A DNA stretch of 64,000 bases from Nonomuraea sp. NEAU-A123 (GTDB lineage: Bacteria; Actinomycetota; Actinomycetes; Streptosporangiales; Streptosporangiaceae). The notes under the pieces were generated by a model. That model was given only the letters and a program-made list of their open reading frames with translations. It had not been told where the DNA came from and searched no databases. The stretch is taken from contig NZ_JAHFZZ010000006.1 of the NCBI RefSeq assembly GCF_018603905.1, positions 248,001-312,000 on the forward strand. Direction: 5' to 3'. Both the position numbers and the translations under genes were made by a program. Below, one piece after another: positions 27,546 through 36,887 of this stretch. Every line of letters starts with the position of its first letter. Within the stretch, counting starts at the first letter, position 1.

Positions 27546-29696
27546 TCAGCCCTTTCGACTTCGACGAAGATGCAGGTTCCCGGTGCCGTCGACGTTCCCG
27601 GACCAGCCGGGCGGCACGACCACGGTGGTGTCGTCCTGCTCGACGATCGCCGGGCCGTCGAACGCGTCGCCCACGCCGAGGGCCGATCGCAGATGGACGT
27701 CGGCGGCGTGCCACGCACCGGCGAGCAGGACCTGTCTGCGGCCGTGGGGGGCAGGGGTTCCCGTGCCCGGGGGTACGGTTGCGGACGGCAGTTCGGCCAC
27801 CGGGCCGACTACGCCTAGCCTGGCGGTGCCCAGTTCGATGGGGGCGTGCTGGTCGCGGAAGCCGTACAGGCGTTCGTGTTCGGCGTGGAACGCTTCGGAG
27901 ATCGCCTCGACGTCGAGCCGGGCCGGGTCCAGGGCGACACGGAGCTCGTACGCCTGGCCGGCGTAGCGCATGTCGGCCGAGTGGGACAGCCGCGCTCCAA
28001 AGCCACGCCCGCTACGGACGGCGGTGAAGCCGGCTCCGGCGGCGGACTGTTCCGTGAGCCAGGCTTGGGCCTGGTCGGACAGTTCGGCGAGTACGCCAGA
28101 CAGGCGGGCGGCGCTCGCCGGGTCGAGGCGGCGGCGCAGACTGCGGGCGAAGTCGCGGCGCAGGTCTGCGCCTGCCGCGCCCAGGGCGCAGAAGGTGGCG
28201 GCCGTGGGAGGCACCACGATGTGGGTGATGCCGACCTCTTCGGCGAGCATCGCGGCGTGGGTCGGACCCGCGCCGCCGAACGGCACGAGGGTGAACCGCC
28301 GGGGATCGAGGCCACGCTGGGCCATGATCTTCTGAAGCTCGGTGGCCATACCCGCCGTTGCCACCCGCAGCGCCCCCGCAGCGGCCCGGTGCGCCGCCCC
28401 GGCAGCGCCGTCCTCCGCAGAAAGCCCCGCACCTGGCCCCGCCCCCGCGCCCAGACGGGTGTCCACGTGCCCGGACAGGCGGGTGGCGATGTCGGTGAGG
28501 GACTTCGCGGCGGCGTCGGCGTCGAGTCGCATCCGGCCGCCGAGGAACGTCGCCGGGTCGATCATGCCGGTGACCAGGTAGCAGTCGGTCACCGCCGGTC
28601 GGTCCCCGCCTCGGCCATATGCCACCGGCCCAGGCTCGGCCCCGGCGCTCTCGGGTCCGACCTTCAGTACGCTCTGACCGTCCACCCAGACGACCGACCC
28701 GCCGCCCGCCCCGATCGCGCTCACCGCGACGACCGGCACGATCAGGGGCAGGCCGCCGACCGTGGTGTGGGTGGCCAGTTCGGGTGAGCCGTTGACCGTC
28801 ACCGCGATGTCGCTGCTGGTGCCGCCCATGTCGAAGGTGACGATGGCGCCCATGCCGAGCCGCGCGGCCGCGGCCACCCCGGCGGCCGGTCCGGACAGCA
28901 CCGTCTCGATGGGCCGTTCCGCGGCGGAGCGCAGGCTCATCGAGCCGCCGTTGGACGCGCTGATGAAGATGGGCGCGGGCACGCCCAGCGCGCGCACCCG
29001 GCTCTCCAGCCGCCCGAAGTAGTCGCGCATCAGCGGCTGGATGTAGGCGTTGAGGCAGGCCACCAGCGCACGTTCGTACTCGCGGACCTCGGGCCAGACG
29101 GTCGCGGAGGCCATCAGCGGCAGCTCAGGGAGCCGGTCCCGCAGGCCGGCCGCGACGTCTTCCTCGAAGGCCGGGTCGGTGTAGCCGTGCAGGACCAGGA
29201 CCGCCGCCGCGTCGGCGCCGGTGGCGCGCAGGCGGGCGGCGACGCGGTCCAGTTCCGCAGCGTCCGGCGAGGACACAGGTACGCCGCCGGGGCTCAGCCG
29301 GGCGGAGATCTCGATGATCCGGTCACGGGGGACGAGCGGCTCCTCCTTGCCCGCGTACAGGTCGAAGGAGGACGGCATGCGGCTGCGGCCGATCTCCAGG
29401 ATGTCCCGGTAGCCCTCGGTCACGACCAGGGCGATCCGTGCGCCGCGCCGCTGGATGATGGCGTTCAGCCCGATCGTGGTGCCGTGCGTGATGCCGCCGA
29501 TCTCCTCGGGCCGCAGGTCAGCCTGGGCGAGGATGGCCGCCAGCCCGTCGGCGACGGCTCTGGAGGGGTCGGCGGGCGTGCTCGGCTCCTTGTGGTGCAC
29601 CACCAGGCCGCGTTCCGGTACGGCGGCGACGAGGTCGGTGAACGTACCCCCGACGTCGATGCCGATCCGCGCCATCATGGGGACAGCCGTAGTCAC
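27546..29696 (-). CDS. hyuA: Hydantoinase A / oxoprolinase A subunit (HyuA)
   Basis: This 716-aa ATP-binding subunit has an actin/acetate-kinase-like N-terminal motif GIDVGGTFTDLV, then GITHGTTIGLNAIIQRRG, SGPAAGVAAAARLG, VTFDMGGTSSDIAV and FGGAGPTHAAMLAEEVGI. Together with HyuB it hydrolyses cyclic amides using ATP. GTG 29696 overlaps the permease stop by 4 bp and follows GGAGG closely; ATGs at 29678 or 29675 are alternatives. An Ala/Gly-rich insert near residues 415-440 (LGAGAGPGAGLSAEDGAAGA) is probably a flexible linker. Confidence 0.92.
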   Translation of the reverse strand: MTTAVPMMARIGIDVGGTFTDLVAAVPERGLVVHHKEPSTPADPSRAVADGLAAILAQADLRPEEIGGITHGTTIGLNAIIQRRGARIALVVTEGYRDILEIGRSRMPSSFDLYAGKEEPLVPRDRIIEISARLSPGGVPVSSPDAAELDRVAARLRATGADAAAVLVLHGYTDPAFEEDVAAGLRDRLPELPLMASATVWPEVREYERALVACLNAYIQPLMRDYFGRLESRVRALGVPAPIFISASNGGSMSLRSAAERPIETVLSGPAAGVAAAARLGMGAIVTFDMGGTSSDIAVTVNGSPELATHTTVGGLPLIVPVVAVSAIGAGGGSVVWVDGQSVLKVGPESAGAEPGPVAYGRGGDRPAVTDCYLVTGMIDPATFLGGRMRLDADAAAKSLTDIATRLSGHVDTRLGAGAGPGAGLSAEDGAAGAAHRAAAGALRVATAGMATELQKIMAQRGLDPRRFTLVPFGGAGPTHAAMLAEEVGITHIVVPPTAATFCALGAAGADLRRDFARSLRRRLDPASAARLSGVLAELSDQAQAWLTEQSAAGAGFTAVRSGRGFGARLSHSADMRYAGQAYELRVALDPARLDVEAISEAFHAEHERLYGFRDQHAPIELGTARLGVVGPVAELPSATVPPGTGTPAPHGRRQVLLAGAWHAADVHLRSALGVGDAFDGPAIVEQDDTTVVVPPGWSGNVDGTGNLHLRRSRKG

Positions 29697-30505
29697 AAAG
29701 CCTCCGAAATACGAGCGAACCTGTCGGCGATCACCATCACGACCACGCTCGCCGCCATGAGGAGCGTGGACACCGCGGCCATCGACGGGTCGAGCTGGTA
29801 CTGCACGGCCGAGAAGATCCGCAGCGGCACCGTCGTGGTGTTCGCGCCGGCCACCAGGGCCGTCACGGCGACCTCGCCCAGCGACGTGACCGCGGCGAGG
29901 ATCGCGCCCGCGATGATGCCGGGCCGCAGCAGCGGCAGCGTCACGGTGAAGAAGACCCGGACCCGTCCCGCGCCCAGGCTGGTCGCGGCCCGTTCGAGTG
30001 CCGGGTCGAGCTGCGCCGCGCTCACCATGACCGCGCGCACCACGAAGGGCAGCGCGACCAGCGAATGCGCCAGCCACAGCCCGGTGACGGTGTTGATCAG
30101 GCCGACGCCGTGGAAGTAGTAGAGCAGCCCGAGCGCGGTGATGATCTCGGGGACCATCAGCGGCGACAGCGCCAGCCCCTGGAGCAGCCGGCGCCCGGGG
30201 AAGGAGCCCTGCGCCAGGCCGTACGCGGCGAGGGTGCCGATCACCACGGTCGTCGGCACGACCAGGAGCACCAGCACGCCGCTCAGCCGGAACGACACCT
30301 GCCAATCGGGCGAGCCGAGCACCTCGGCGTACCAGCGCAGTGACAGCCCGGACGGCGGGAAGGCCATCGAGGCGTCCCGGTTGAACGAGCTCACGACCAG
30401 CACCACCAGCGGCGCGATCAGGAACAGGAAGACGGCCGTCGCGAACGCCCCGCCCAGCAGCCCCACGGCCCGGTCGTAGCCGAATCTCCGCCGCCGCTCA
30501 GCCAT
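29693..30505 (-). CDS. ABC transporter permease (PotC-like)
   Basis: This 270-aa inner-membrane permease has about six helices (FATAVFLFLIAPLVVLVVSS near the start). The EAA-type loop ERAATSLGAGRVRVFFTVTL lies near residues 166-185 and contacts the ATPase. It belongs to the spermidine/putrescine/2-aminoethylphosphonate-type permease family. It overlaps the upstream permease by 8 bp and the downstream hyuA by 4 bp, so its substrate is likely the HyuAB substrate or a precursor. Confidence 0.92.
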   Translation of the reverse strand: MAERRRRFGYDRAVGLLGGAFATAVFLFLIAPLVVLVVSSFNRDASMAFPPSGLSLRWYAEVLGSPDWQVSFRLSGVLVLLVVPTTVVIGTLAAYGLAQGSFPGRRLLQGLALSPLMVPEIITALGLLYYFHGVGLINTVTGLWLAHSLVALPFVVRAVMVSAAQLDPALERAATSLGAGRVRVFFTVTLPLLRPGIIAGAILAAVTSLGEVAVTALVAGANTTTVPLRIFSAVQYQLDPSMAAVSTLLMAASVVVMVIADRFARISEAL

Positions 30506-31361
30506 GGAGCCGCCGTTCCCAGATCCGGAACGCGCCCGCGAGCAGCGTCGTGGACAGCAGCGTGAGCGCCAGCAGCGCGAAGCTCAGCGCGGCGGCGACC
30601 GGATAGTTGAACACGGTCTCCACCTGGTCGTAGACGCGGATGCCGGCCAGCGGCTGGGTGACCCCGCCGACCAGCAGCGGCGTGATGTAGATCCCCATGG
30701 CGAGGGCGAAGACGATGAGCGCGCCGGTGACCACGCCGGGCAGGCTGAGCGGCACCGTGACCCGCAGGAACGTCCGCACCGGCCCGGCGCCGAGCGTCTG
30801 GGAGGCCCGGTGCAGGTTGTGGTCCAGCCCGCCGAGCGCGGTCGTGAGCGGGATGATCGCGAACGGCAGCAGCACGTGCGTGACCGCGATCACGACCGAC
30901 GGGTAGCTGGTGAGCAGCCGGGCGGGCTGGTCCCGCAGCCCGGTGGCGACGAGCAGCCGGTTGACCACCCCGTTGCCGGACAGCAGCACCACCCATCCGT
31001 AGGTGCGTACCACCACACTGGTCAGCAGCGGCGAGATCACGATGACGAACAGCAGGGTGCGCATCGCCCCGGCACTGCGCCGGGCCAGGACGTAGGCGGC
31101 CGGGTACGCGAGCACGACGCACAGCGTGGCCACCAGGAGCGCGGTGGCCAGGGTCTCCAGCAGCGAGCCGTAGAAGTACGGCTCGGTGAACACCCGCTTG
31201 TACTGGTTCAGGGTGAATCCGGGCAGCGCCGCGTTGTACGTGTCGACCGGGCTGAAGCTGAGCCTGAACAGCTCCACGAGTGGCACCAGGAACAGCGCCG
31301 CCAGGAAGACGACCAGCGGAGCCACGTACGCCAGGCCGGCCCACCGTCTGGTGGGGGTCAT
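30498..31361 (-). CDS. ABC transporter permease (PotB-like)
   Basis: This 287-aa permease begins MTPTRRWAGLAYVAPLVVFL and has about six transmembrane helices and an EAA-like loop (HRASQTLGAGPVRTFLRVTV). It is the heterodimer partner of the next permease. Its ATG overlaps the ATPase stop by 4 bp (31358-31361). Confidence 0.92.
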   Translation of the reverse strand: MTPTRRWAGLAYVAPLVVFLAALFLVPLVELFRLSFSPVDTYNAALPGFTLNQYKRVFTEPYFYGSLLETLATALLVATLCVVLAYPAAYVLARRSAGAMRTLLFVIVISPLLTSVVVRTYGWVVLLSGNGVVNRLLVATGLRDQPARLLTSYPSVVIAVTHVLLPFAIIPLTTALGGLDHNLHRASQTLGAGPVRTFLRVTVPLSLPGVVTGALIVFALAMGIYITPLLVGGVTQPLAGIRVYDQVETVFNYPVAAALSFALLALTLLSTTLLAGAFRIWERRLHG

Positions 31362-32473
31362 CCGCCCGCTCCCGTGTCTCCGCCCGCTCCCGTGTCCAGG
31401 ACGATCACATCGGCCGGGTCCCAGTGGGCGACGACGGCCGAGCCGGCGCCCGGGGGGTCGGCGGAGTTCGCGCCCGTGTCGGCGACCTGCACGGTCAGGG
31501 TGCGCCCGTTCGCCAGCCGCACCTCCACGTGCCAGGCGTCGCCCGCGAAGGCGCGATAGCCGACGGTCCCGGCGACACCCTGGCCGTCCGTGCCCTGGTC
31601 ATGCGTGCTCAGCCGGATGCGCTCCGGACGGATCGCGACCACCGCCCGGTCGCCCGGCCGGAGCGGCAGCGGGCCCGGGTCGAACAGGATCCCGTCCGCG
31701 TCGAGCCGGCCGTCGGCCACCGTGCCCTCCAGGACGTTGGCCGCACCGATGAACTGCGCGACGAACCGGGTCGCCGGCCGCCGGTAGACCTCGTCGGGGG
31801 TGCCGAGCTGCTCGATCCGGCCGCCGTTCATGACGGCGACCCGGTCGGAGAGGGCCAGCGCCTCCTCCTGGTCATGGGTGACGAAGACCATCGTGGTGCC
31901 GATGCGCCGCTGGATGGCCCGCAGTTCCACCCGCATCTCCCCGCGCAGCTTGGCGTCGAGGTTGGAGAGCGGCTCGTCGAGGAGCAGCACGGCGGGCCGG
32001 ATGGCGAGGGCGCGGGCGAGGGCCACCCGCTGCTGCTGCCCGCCGGACAGCTGCCGGGGGCGGCGGTCCGCGTACCCCTCCAGGCCGACCAGGCGCAGGG
32101 CCTCGCGGACCCGCTCATCCCGCTCGGCCCGGCCCAGCCGCCGGATCCGCAGCCCGTAGGCCACGTTGCCGGCGACGGTCATGTGCGGGAACAGCGCGTA
32201 GTTCTGGAAGACCATGCCGAGCCCACGCCGGTACGGCGGGCGGTCCGTCACATCGGTGCCGTCGATCACGATCCGCCCGGCCGTCGGCTGCACGAAACCG
32301 GCGACGCAGTTGAGCAGGGTCGTCTTGCCGCAGCCGCTGGGCCCGAGTATCGACAGGAACTCGCCCTTGCGGATCGACAGCCCTTCCAGATCGAGCACGC
32401 GCGCGCCCTCGTACCCGGCGACCAGCCCCTCGATCTCGACGTGTCCGGCGCCTTCCTCGGGCAGTTCGATCAT
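31358..32473 (-). CDS. ABC transporter ATP-binding protein (PotA-like)
   Basis: This 371-aa ATPase has Walker A GPSGCGKT at residues 44-51, signature LSGGQQQRVALARAL, Walker B VLLLDEPLSNLDA and H-loop TMVFVTHDQEEAL. A C-terminal TOBE domain follows (about 285-360). I chose ATG 32473 because it overlaps the binding-protein stop by 4 bp; the open frame continues upstream but only as a shadow. It energises the PotB/PotC-like permeases. The family includes polyamine, thiamine and phosphonate transporters, so the substrate is not fixed by sequence. Confidence 0.93.
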   Translation of the reverse strand: MIELPEEGAGHVEIEGLVAGYEGARVLDLEGLSIRKGEFLSILGPSGCGKTTLLNCVAGFVQPTAGRIVIDGTDVTDRPPYRRGLGMVFQNYALFPHMTVAGNVAYGLRIRRLGRAERDERVREALRLVGLEGYADRRPRQLSGGQQQRVALARALAIRPAVLLLDEPLSNLDAKLRGEMRVELRAIQRRIGTTMVFVTHDQEEALALSDRVAVMNGGRIEQLGTPDEVYRRPATRFVAQFIGAANVLEGTVADGRLDADGILFDPGPLPLRPGDRAVVAIRPERIRLSTHDQGTDGQGVAGTVGYRAFAGDAWHVEVRLANGRTLTVQVADTGANSADPPGAGSAVVAHWDPADVIVLDTGAGGDTGAGG

Positions 32474-33558
32474 CCGAAGATCTGGTTCCACCGCTGCTGC
32501 CATTCGTTCAGCTTGGGAGTGGCCACCGCGTAGTCCACCCAGGTGAACTTGCGGAAGACCTCTGGTCCGTGCTGCACGCGCTGGTCGAACTCCTTGCTGT
32601 AGGTGATCGTGTCGTTCCCGGCGGCGTACCAGGTGCCCTCGGCGAACGGCTTCTGGTTGGGCGCCGCTGTCAGGTAGTCGAGGAACTTGGTGGCCAGCTC
32701 GCTCTTCGTCGTGCCGGCGGCGACGAAGTACGAGGTCAGCGCGCCCACCGGCCCGGACTTGGGATAGGCGAAGCCGATCGGGGAGCCGGCCTGGGCCATG
32801 GCGAAGGCGCGGCCGTCCCAGAAGGGCATGATCCAGGCGTCGCCGTTCTCCATGACCGTGGCCGCGTTGCCGGCGTTGGCCGGGAACGACGACACGCAGC
32901 CCTTCAGCTTCGCGAGCTGGTCGAACGCCTTGTCCACCGCGGCCGGGTCGGACAGCTTGCCGCCCTGGGAGGTGACCAGGGCGGAGAAGAACTCCAGGCC
33001 CGGGTTGTAGGTCAGGGGCGGCAGCGCGACATGGCCGCAGTACTGCTTGTCGAAGATGTCCGACCAGTCGGCGGGCGGGTTCTTGATCTTGTCGGTCCGG
33101 TACATCAGCCCGGTCGAGCCCGTGGTCAGCGGCACGCCGTACTGCTTGCCGTCGTGGGCGGACTTCTCGGCGAGCACGGGGTCCAGTTCCTTCCAGTGCG
33201 CCAGCCGATCGGTCTGGAGCGGCTGGAGCAGGCCCGCGGCGGCGGCCGGGCGTGAGGCGTCCGGGGTGAAGGCGATGACGTCGAACGGCGGGTTCTTGCC
33301 AGCGGCCGCGCGCAGCTTGGTGAGCCATTCGGCGTTCGCGCCGTAGACGAGGTTCACCTTGACGCCGGTGTCGCGCTGGAACGGCTCGACGAACGACTTC
33401 TTGAACAGCTCACCCCAGGCCCCCGCGAACGCGGTGACCGTGATCTCCTGCTTCGCCGCATCCGTCGAGCCGCCGCCCGTGTCCACTCCGCCGCACGCCG
33501 CGAGCGCCAGCACGATCGCCGTGCCCGTTGCCGCAAGGCGAGTTGTTCCGCCCCTCAT
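32470..33558 (-). CDS. Extracellular substrate-binding lipoprotein (PotD/type 2 family)
   Basis: This 362-aa lipoprotein has signal MRGGTTRLAATGTAIVLALA with lipobox LAAC, Cys at residue 22. The mature domain (EITVTAFAGAWGELFKKSFV, SDIFDKQYCGHVALPPLTYN) resembles spermidine/putrescine-type binding proteins. ATG 33558 has AGAGGG 5 bases upstream. It is the first gene of the second transporter block and is preceded by a 130-bp structured leader, so the block can probably be regulated apart from the upstream importer. Confidence 0.9.
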   Translation of the reverse strand: MRGGTTRLAATGTAIVLALAACGGVDTGGGSTDAAKQEITVTAFAGAWGELFKKSFVEPFQRDTGVKVNLVYGANAEWLTKLRAAAGKNPPFDVIAFTPDASRPAAAAGLLQPLQTDRLAHWKELDPVLAEKSAHDGKQYGVPLTTGSTGLMYRTDKIKNPPADWSDIFDKQYCGHVALPPLTYNPGLEFFSALVTSQGGKLSDPAAVDKAFDQLAKLKGCVSSFPANAGNAATVMENGDAWIMPFWDGRAFAMAQAGSPIGFAYPKSGPVGALTSYFVAAGTTKSELATKFLDYLTAAPNQKPFAEGTWYAAGNDTITYSKEFDQRVQHGPEVFRKFTWVDYAVATPKLNEWQQRWNQIFG

Positions 33559-33577
33559 CAATCCCTCTCTGTCTGAG

Positions 33578-33707
33578 CTGCCAGTCAGGCTCGAAGACAA
33601 AAACCGACTATACCAGTCGGAATGATGGGATAATTTATCGCCTGTCGAGTTTAGCCTGGTGCGCCCTATACCCCGCTTTTTGGGATGTATAGCGGCCTGA
33701 CTGGCAG
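33578..33707 (-). promoter_or_regulatory. Structured leader between the two ABC importer blocks
   Basis: Read leftward, a perfect 13-bp helix can form between CTGCCAGTCAGGC (33707-33695) and GCCTGACTGGCAG (33590-33578). It would enclose hairpin CTATAC...GTATAG (33692-33666) and hairpin CCGACT-GGTAT-AGTCGG (33620-33604), the latter followed by TTTTTG like an intrinsic terminator. CTATAC can also pair with the GTATAG of the second hairpin, giving exclusive folds. The potD-like ribosome binding site follows directly. This resembles a three-way-junction riboswitch or attenuator; a small MITE with 13-bp terminal repeats is the alternative. TATAGT inside the second hairpin could also be a -10 box. 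Confidence 0.45.
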
Positions 33708-33733
33708 TGTGGGTCAGATGACGGATTCGCGGG

Positions 33734-34534
33734 TCACCGCTTGGTCCGGCTGAGCCGGTGGGCGAGCCGGTCCAGCGACAGGTTGATGCCGATGAAGATG
33801 GCCGCGATGAGGATGGCCGCCGGGATGATGTTCGAGAAGTTGGCCGCGATCCCGTTCAGCCCCCGGTCCACCAGCTCGTCGTACCCCACGATCAGCCCGA
33901 GCGCCGAGTCCTTCAGCAGCACCACGAACTGGCTGATGACCGCCGGCATCATGGCCCGGAACGCCTGCGGCAGCAGCACCAGCCGCATGACCTGCCCCTT
34001 GCGCAGCCCGATCGCGTGGGCCGCCTCCGCCTGGCCGCGGGGCAGGCTCAGCACCCCGGCCCGGATGATCTCGGCGATCACCGACCCGTTGTAGAAGGTC
34101 AGCCCGAACACCACGGCCGTGAAGGCCGAGACGTTCACTCCGATGAGAACGTAGGAGCCGAAGAAGGCGAAGAAGATGAGCAGCAGCAGAGGTACGGCCC
34201 GGAAGAACTCGACCACGGCCGCCGCCGGCCACCGGATCCACCGGTGGTCCGAGAGGCGGGCCGTCGCGAAGACGAGCCCGAACAGGCCCGCCAGCACGAC
34301 GCCCGCCACCGCCGCGGCCAGCGTGCCGGCCAGTCCCGGCAGGATGAAGGTGGTCCACACCTCCGGCCGCAGGAACGGCGTCCACTTGGCGGCCGACCAC
34401 TGCTCCTTGGCGTCGAACCGTACATAGATCACATAGGCCAGCGCCAGCAGCACCAGCGCGATGACCCCGGCCAGCACCCGGTTGCGGCGCTCGCCGCGCG
34501 GCCCCGGCGTCTCGTAGAGGTTGGCGTAGCTCAC
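33734..34534 (-). CDS. Amino-acid ABC permease (GluD-like)
   Basis: This 266-aa polar amino-acid permease has about five helices. It has the family loop EAAHAIGLRKGQVMRLVLLP followed by QAFRAMMPAVISQFVVLLKD near residues 165-205. GTG 34534 overlaps the stop of the partner permease by 4 bp; the longer open frame upstream is a shadow. The N-terminus has an extra cytoplasmic segment (SYANLYETPGPRGERRNR), as in GluD. It is the last gene of the glutamate-type importer block. Confidence 0.91.
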   Translation of the reverse strand: MSYANLYETPGPRGERRNRVLAGVIALVLLALAYVIYVRFDAKEQWSAAKWTPFLRPEVWTTFILPGLAGTLAAAVAGVVLAGLFGLVFATARLSDHRWIRWPAAAVVEFFRAVPLLLLIFFAFFGSYVLIGVNVSAFTAVVFGLTFYNGSVIAEIIRAGVLSLPRGQAEAAHAIGLRKGQVMRLVLLPQAFRAMMPAVISQFVVLLKDSALGLIVGYDELVDRGLNGIAANFSNIIPAAILIAAIFIGINLSLDRLAHRLSRTKR

Positions 34535-35199
34535 CGGGCCACCGCCAGCCGCCGCGACAGCCAGCCGAACAGCAGGCCCATGGGCAGGCACAGCAGCACG
34601 AACCCGGCCGCGAACCCGAGGAAGATCTGCATCACCTGATCCCCGTACGTCTCGATCATCTCCCGCATCCGCACCGACGCCTCGCTCACGCCCACCACGA
34701 GCGCGATCGTGGTGTTCTTGGTCAGCGCGATCAGGATGCTGCCCAGCGGCGCGACCACCGCGCGGAACGCCTGCGGCAGCGTGATCAGCCGCAGCGTCTG
34801 GAGGAAGCCGAGCCCGAGCGAGCGGGCGGCCTCGGCCTGGCCGACCGGCACGGTGTTGATGCCCGAGCGCAGCGCCTCGCAGACGAAGGCCGCGGTGTAG
34901 GCGGTCAGGCCGATGCAGGCCAGCCAGAAGTTGTTGGTCGCGATGTCGGACGAGAGCTCCACGCCCAGGTTCGCGCCGACGCCGAGGCCGGTGAACAGCA
35001 GCACCAGCGTCAGCGGGGTGTTGCGGGCCACGGCCACGTAGACGGTGGCGGTACGGCGCAGGGTCGCCAGCGGCGCGACGCGCATGGCCGTCAGCAGCGT
35101 GCCGAGCACCAGCGAGCCGAGCGCGCTCACCGCCGCCAGCCGCACGGTCATCCAGAAGGCCGCGACGACGGTGTCCCACTCCAGGAGCAGCGCGTCCAT
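34531..35199 (-). CDS. Amino-acid ABC permease (GluC-like)
   Basis: This 222-aa permease has family segments FVCEALRSGINTVPVGQAEA, RSLGLGFLQTLRLITLPQAF and ILIALTKNTTIALVVGVSEA. It pairs with the GluD-like permease. It starts at ATG 35199, 2 bp after the stop of the binding-protein gene. Confidence 0.91.
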   Translation of the reverse strand: MDALLLEWDTVVAAFWMTVRLAAVSALGSLVLGTLLTAMRVAPLATLRRTATVYVAVARNTPLTLVLLFTGLGVGANLGVELSSDIATNNFWLACIGLTAYTAAFVCEALRSGINTVPVGQAEAARSLGLGFLQTLRLITLPQAFRAVVAPLGSILIALTKNTTIALVVGVSEASVRMREMIETYGDQVMQIFLGFAAGFVLLCLPMGLLFGWLSRRLAVAR

Positions 35200-35201
35200 G
35201 A

Positions 35202-36038
35202 TCAGTACTGCTCCAGCTTCGGGGCCTCCGGCACGGTGAAGCCGGCGCCGCCGAAGCTGGTCTCCAGCGCCTTCTTCCAGCTACCGTCGGCGAACATCTT
35301 GGTCAGCGCCTCATTGACGGCCTTGCGGCCCGCCGAGTCGTCCTTCTTGAGCCCGATGCCGTACTTCTCCGTGCTGAACGGCTTGCCGACCACCTTGAGC
35401 TTGCCGGTGTGCTGCGCGGCGTACCCGGCGAGGATCACGTTGTCCGTGGTGATCGCGTCGAGCTGCCCGCCGAGCACCCGGTCCACGCACGCGGAGTAGG
35501 TCCGCTCCTCCTGCAGCTGCACCTCCTTGGCGTAGCTGTCCTTGACCTTCTGCGCCGACGTCGACCCGGCGACCGAGCACAGCTTCTTGCCGTTCAGCGC
35601 GTCGGGCCCGGTCAGCGTCCCGTCGTCCGCCCTGACCAGCAGGTCCTGACCGGCCACGAAGTACGGCCCGGCGAAGGAGACCTTCTGCTTGCGCGCGTCG
35701 TTGATGGAGTACGTCGCCACCACCATGTCCACCTGGCCCTGCTGCAGGAACGCCTCCCGGTTGGCCGACACCGTCTCCTTGAACGTGATGTCCTTGGCCT
35801 CGACGCCCAGCGACTTGGCCACGTACTTGGCGATCTCGATGTCGAACCCGGTGAAGCTGCCGTCCGGCGTCCGCAGCCCGAGCCCCGGCTGGTCGGCCTT
35901 CACCCCGATGACCAGCTTCTTGTCGTTCTTGGCCTTGTCCACGACCGAGTCGTAGCTGGCCTGGCCGCCGCCGCACGCGGTGGCGGTGGCGGTGAGGGCG
36001 ACGACGGCGAACACCGCGTAAAGGGATCTTCCAAACAT
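35202..36038 (-). CDS. Glutamate-type ABC substrate-binding lipoprotein (GluB-like)
   Basis: This 278-aa lipoprotein has signal MFGRSLYAVFAVVALTATAT with lipobox Cys22. The mature part (KLVIGVKADQPGLGLRTPDG, FTGFDIEIAKYVAKSLGV, VDMVVATYSINDARKQKVSF) is a canonical family 3 amino-acid binding protein of glutamate type. It is one of two such proteins in this cluster; about 10 bp separates it from the ATPase gene. Confidence 0.92.
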   Translation of the reverse strand: MFGRSLYAVFAVVALTATATACGGGQASYDSVVDKAKNDKKLVIGVKADQPGLGLRTPDGSFTGFDIEIAKYVAKSLGVEAKDITFKETVSANREAFLQQGQVDMVVATYSINDARKQKVSFAGPYFVAGQDLLVRADDGTLTGPDALNGKKLCSVAGSTSAQKVKDSYAKEVQLQEERTYSACVDRVLGGQLDAITTDNVILAGYAAQHTGKLKVVGKPFSTEKYGIGLKKDDSAGRKAVNEALTKMFADGSWKKALETSFGGAGFTVPEAPKLEQY

Positions 36039-36047
36039 GACGCGTCC

Positions 36048-36791
36048 TTAGTGAGTGAGAATCTTGGCGAGGAACGACTTGGCGCGCTCACTGCGCGGGG
36101 TGCCGAAGAAGTCGTCGGGGGCGTTCTGCTCGACGATCTCGCCGTCGGCCATGAACACCACGCGGTCCGCGGCCCGGCGGGCGAAGCCCATCTCATGGGT
36201 GACGACGACCATGGTCATGCCCTCGCGGGCCAGCGCCGTCATCACCTCCAGCACCTCGTTGACCATCTCCGGGTCGAGGGCCGAGGTCGGCTCGTCGAAC
36301 AGGAGCACCTTCGGCTCCATGGCCAGCGCGCGGGCGATCGCGACGCGTTGCTGCTGGCCACCGGAAAGCTGCGCGGGGAACTTGGCCGCCTGGCCGCCGA
36401 TGCCGACGCGCTCCAGCAGCTCGTACGCCTTCTTCTCGGCGTCCGCCCTGCTCTTCTTCAGCACGTGGACCTGCCCGAGCACGACGTTCTCCAGAACCGT
36501 CTTGTGCGCGAACAGGTTGAACGACTGGAACACCATGCCGACCTCGGCCCGCAGCCTGGCCAGTTGCCGCCCCTCTTCAGGCAACGGGGTGCCGTCGATC
36601 ATGATGGTGCCGGAGTCGATGGTCTCCAGCCGGTTGATCGCGCGGCACAGGGTGGACTTGCCGGCGCCCGACGGGCCGATGATCACCACGACCTCGCCCC
36701 GCCGTACGCTCAGATCGACGTCCCTGAGTACGTGATGATCGCCAAAGCGTTTGTTGACTTGGTCGAGGACGACCAGCCCCTGCTCGGACAC
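36048..36791 (-). CDS. Amino-acid ABC transporter ATP-binding protein (GluA-like)
   Basis: This 247-aa ATPase has Walker A GPSGAGKS at residues 39-46, signature LSGGQQQRVAIARALAM, Walker B VLLFDEPTSALDPE and the H-loop in VVVTHEMGF. GTG 36791 is preceded by AAGGAG 8 bases upstream, so I prefer it to the ATG at 36845. About 96 bp separate it from the upstream binding-protein gene, which may contain a secondary promoter. Confidence 0.92.
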   Translation of the reverse strand: MSEQGLVVLDQVNKRFGDHHVLRDVDLSVRRGEVVVIIGPSGAGKSTLCRAINRLETIDSGTIMIDGTPLPEEGRQLARLRAEVGMVFQSFNLFAHKTVLENVVLGQVHVLKKSRADAEKKAYELLERVGIGGQAAKFPAQLSGGQQQRVAIARALAMEPKVLLFDEPTSALDPEMVNEVLEVMTALAREGMTMVVVTHEMGFARRAADRVVFMADGEIVEQNAPDDFFGTPRSERAKSFLAKILTH

Positions 36792-36887
36792 GGGTAACGC
36801 TCCTTCCGTCCGCGTTGGCGCAACGGTAGGAGCGGCATATGTCACACAGAGGGTTGTGCGCGTTCTGCTCAGTGATCGACGGGCCGG

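Noticed and set aside
33734..35179. A single 481-aa fusion of the two amino-acid permeases
   Set aside because: The upstream half is out of frame with the GluC-like permease and reads as Arg/Gly/Ala noise; the two real permeases overlap by GTGA at 34531-34534.
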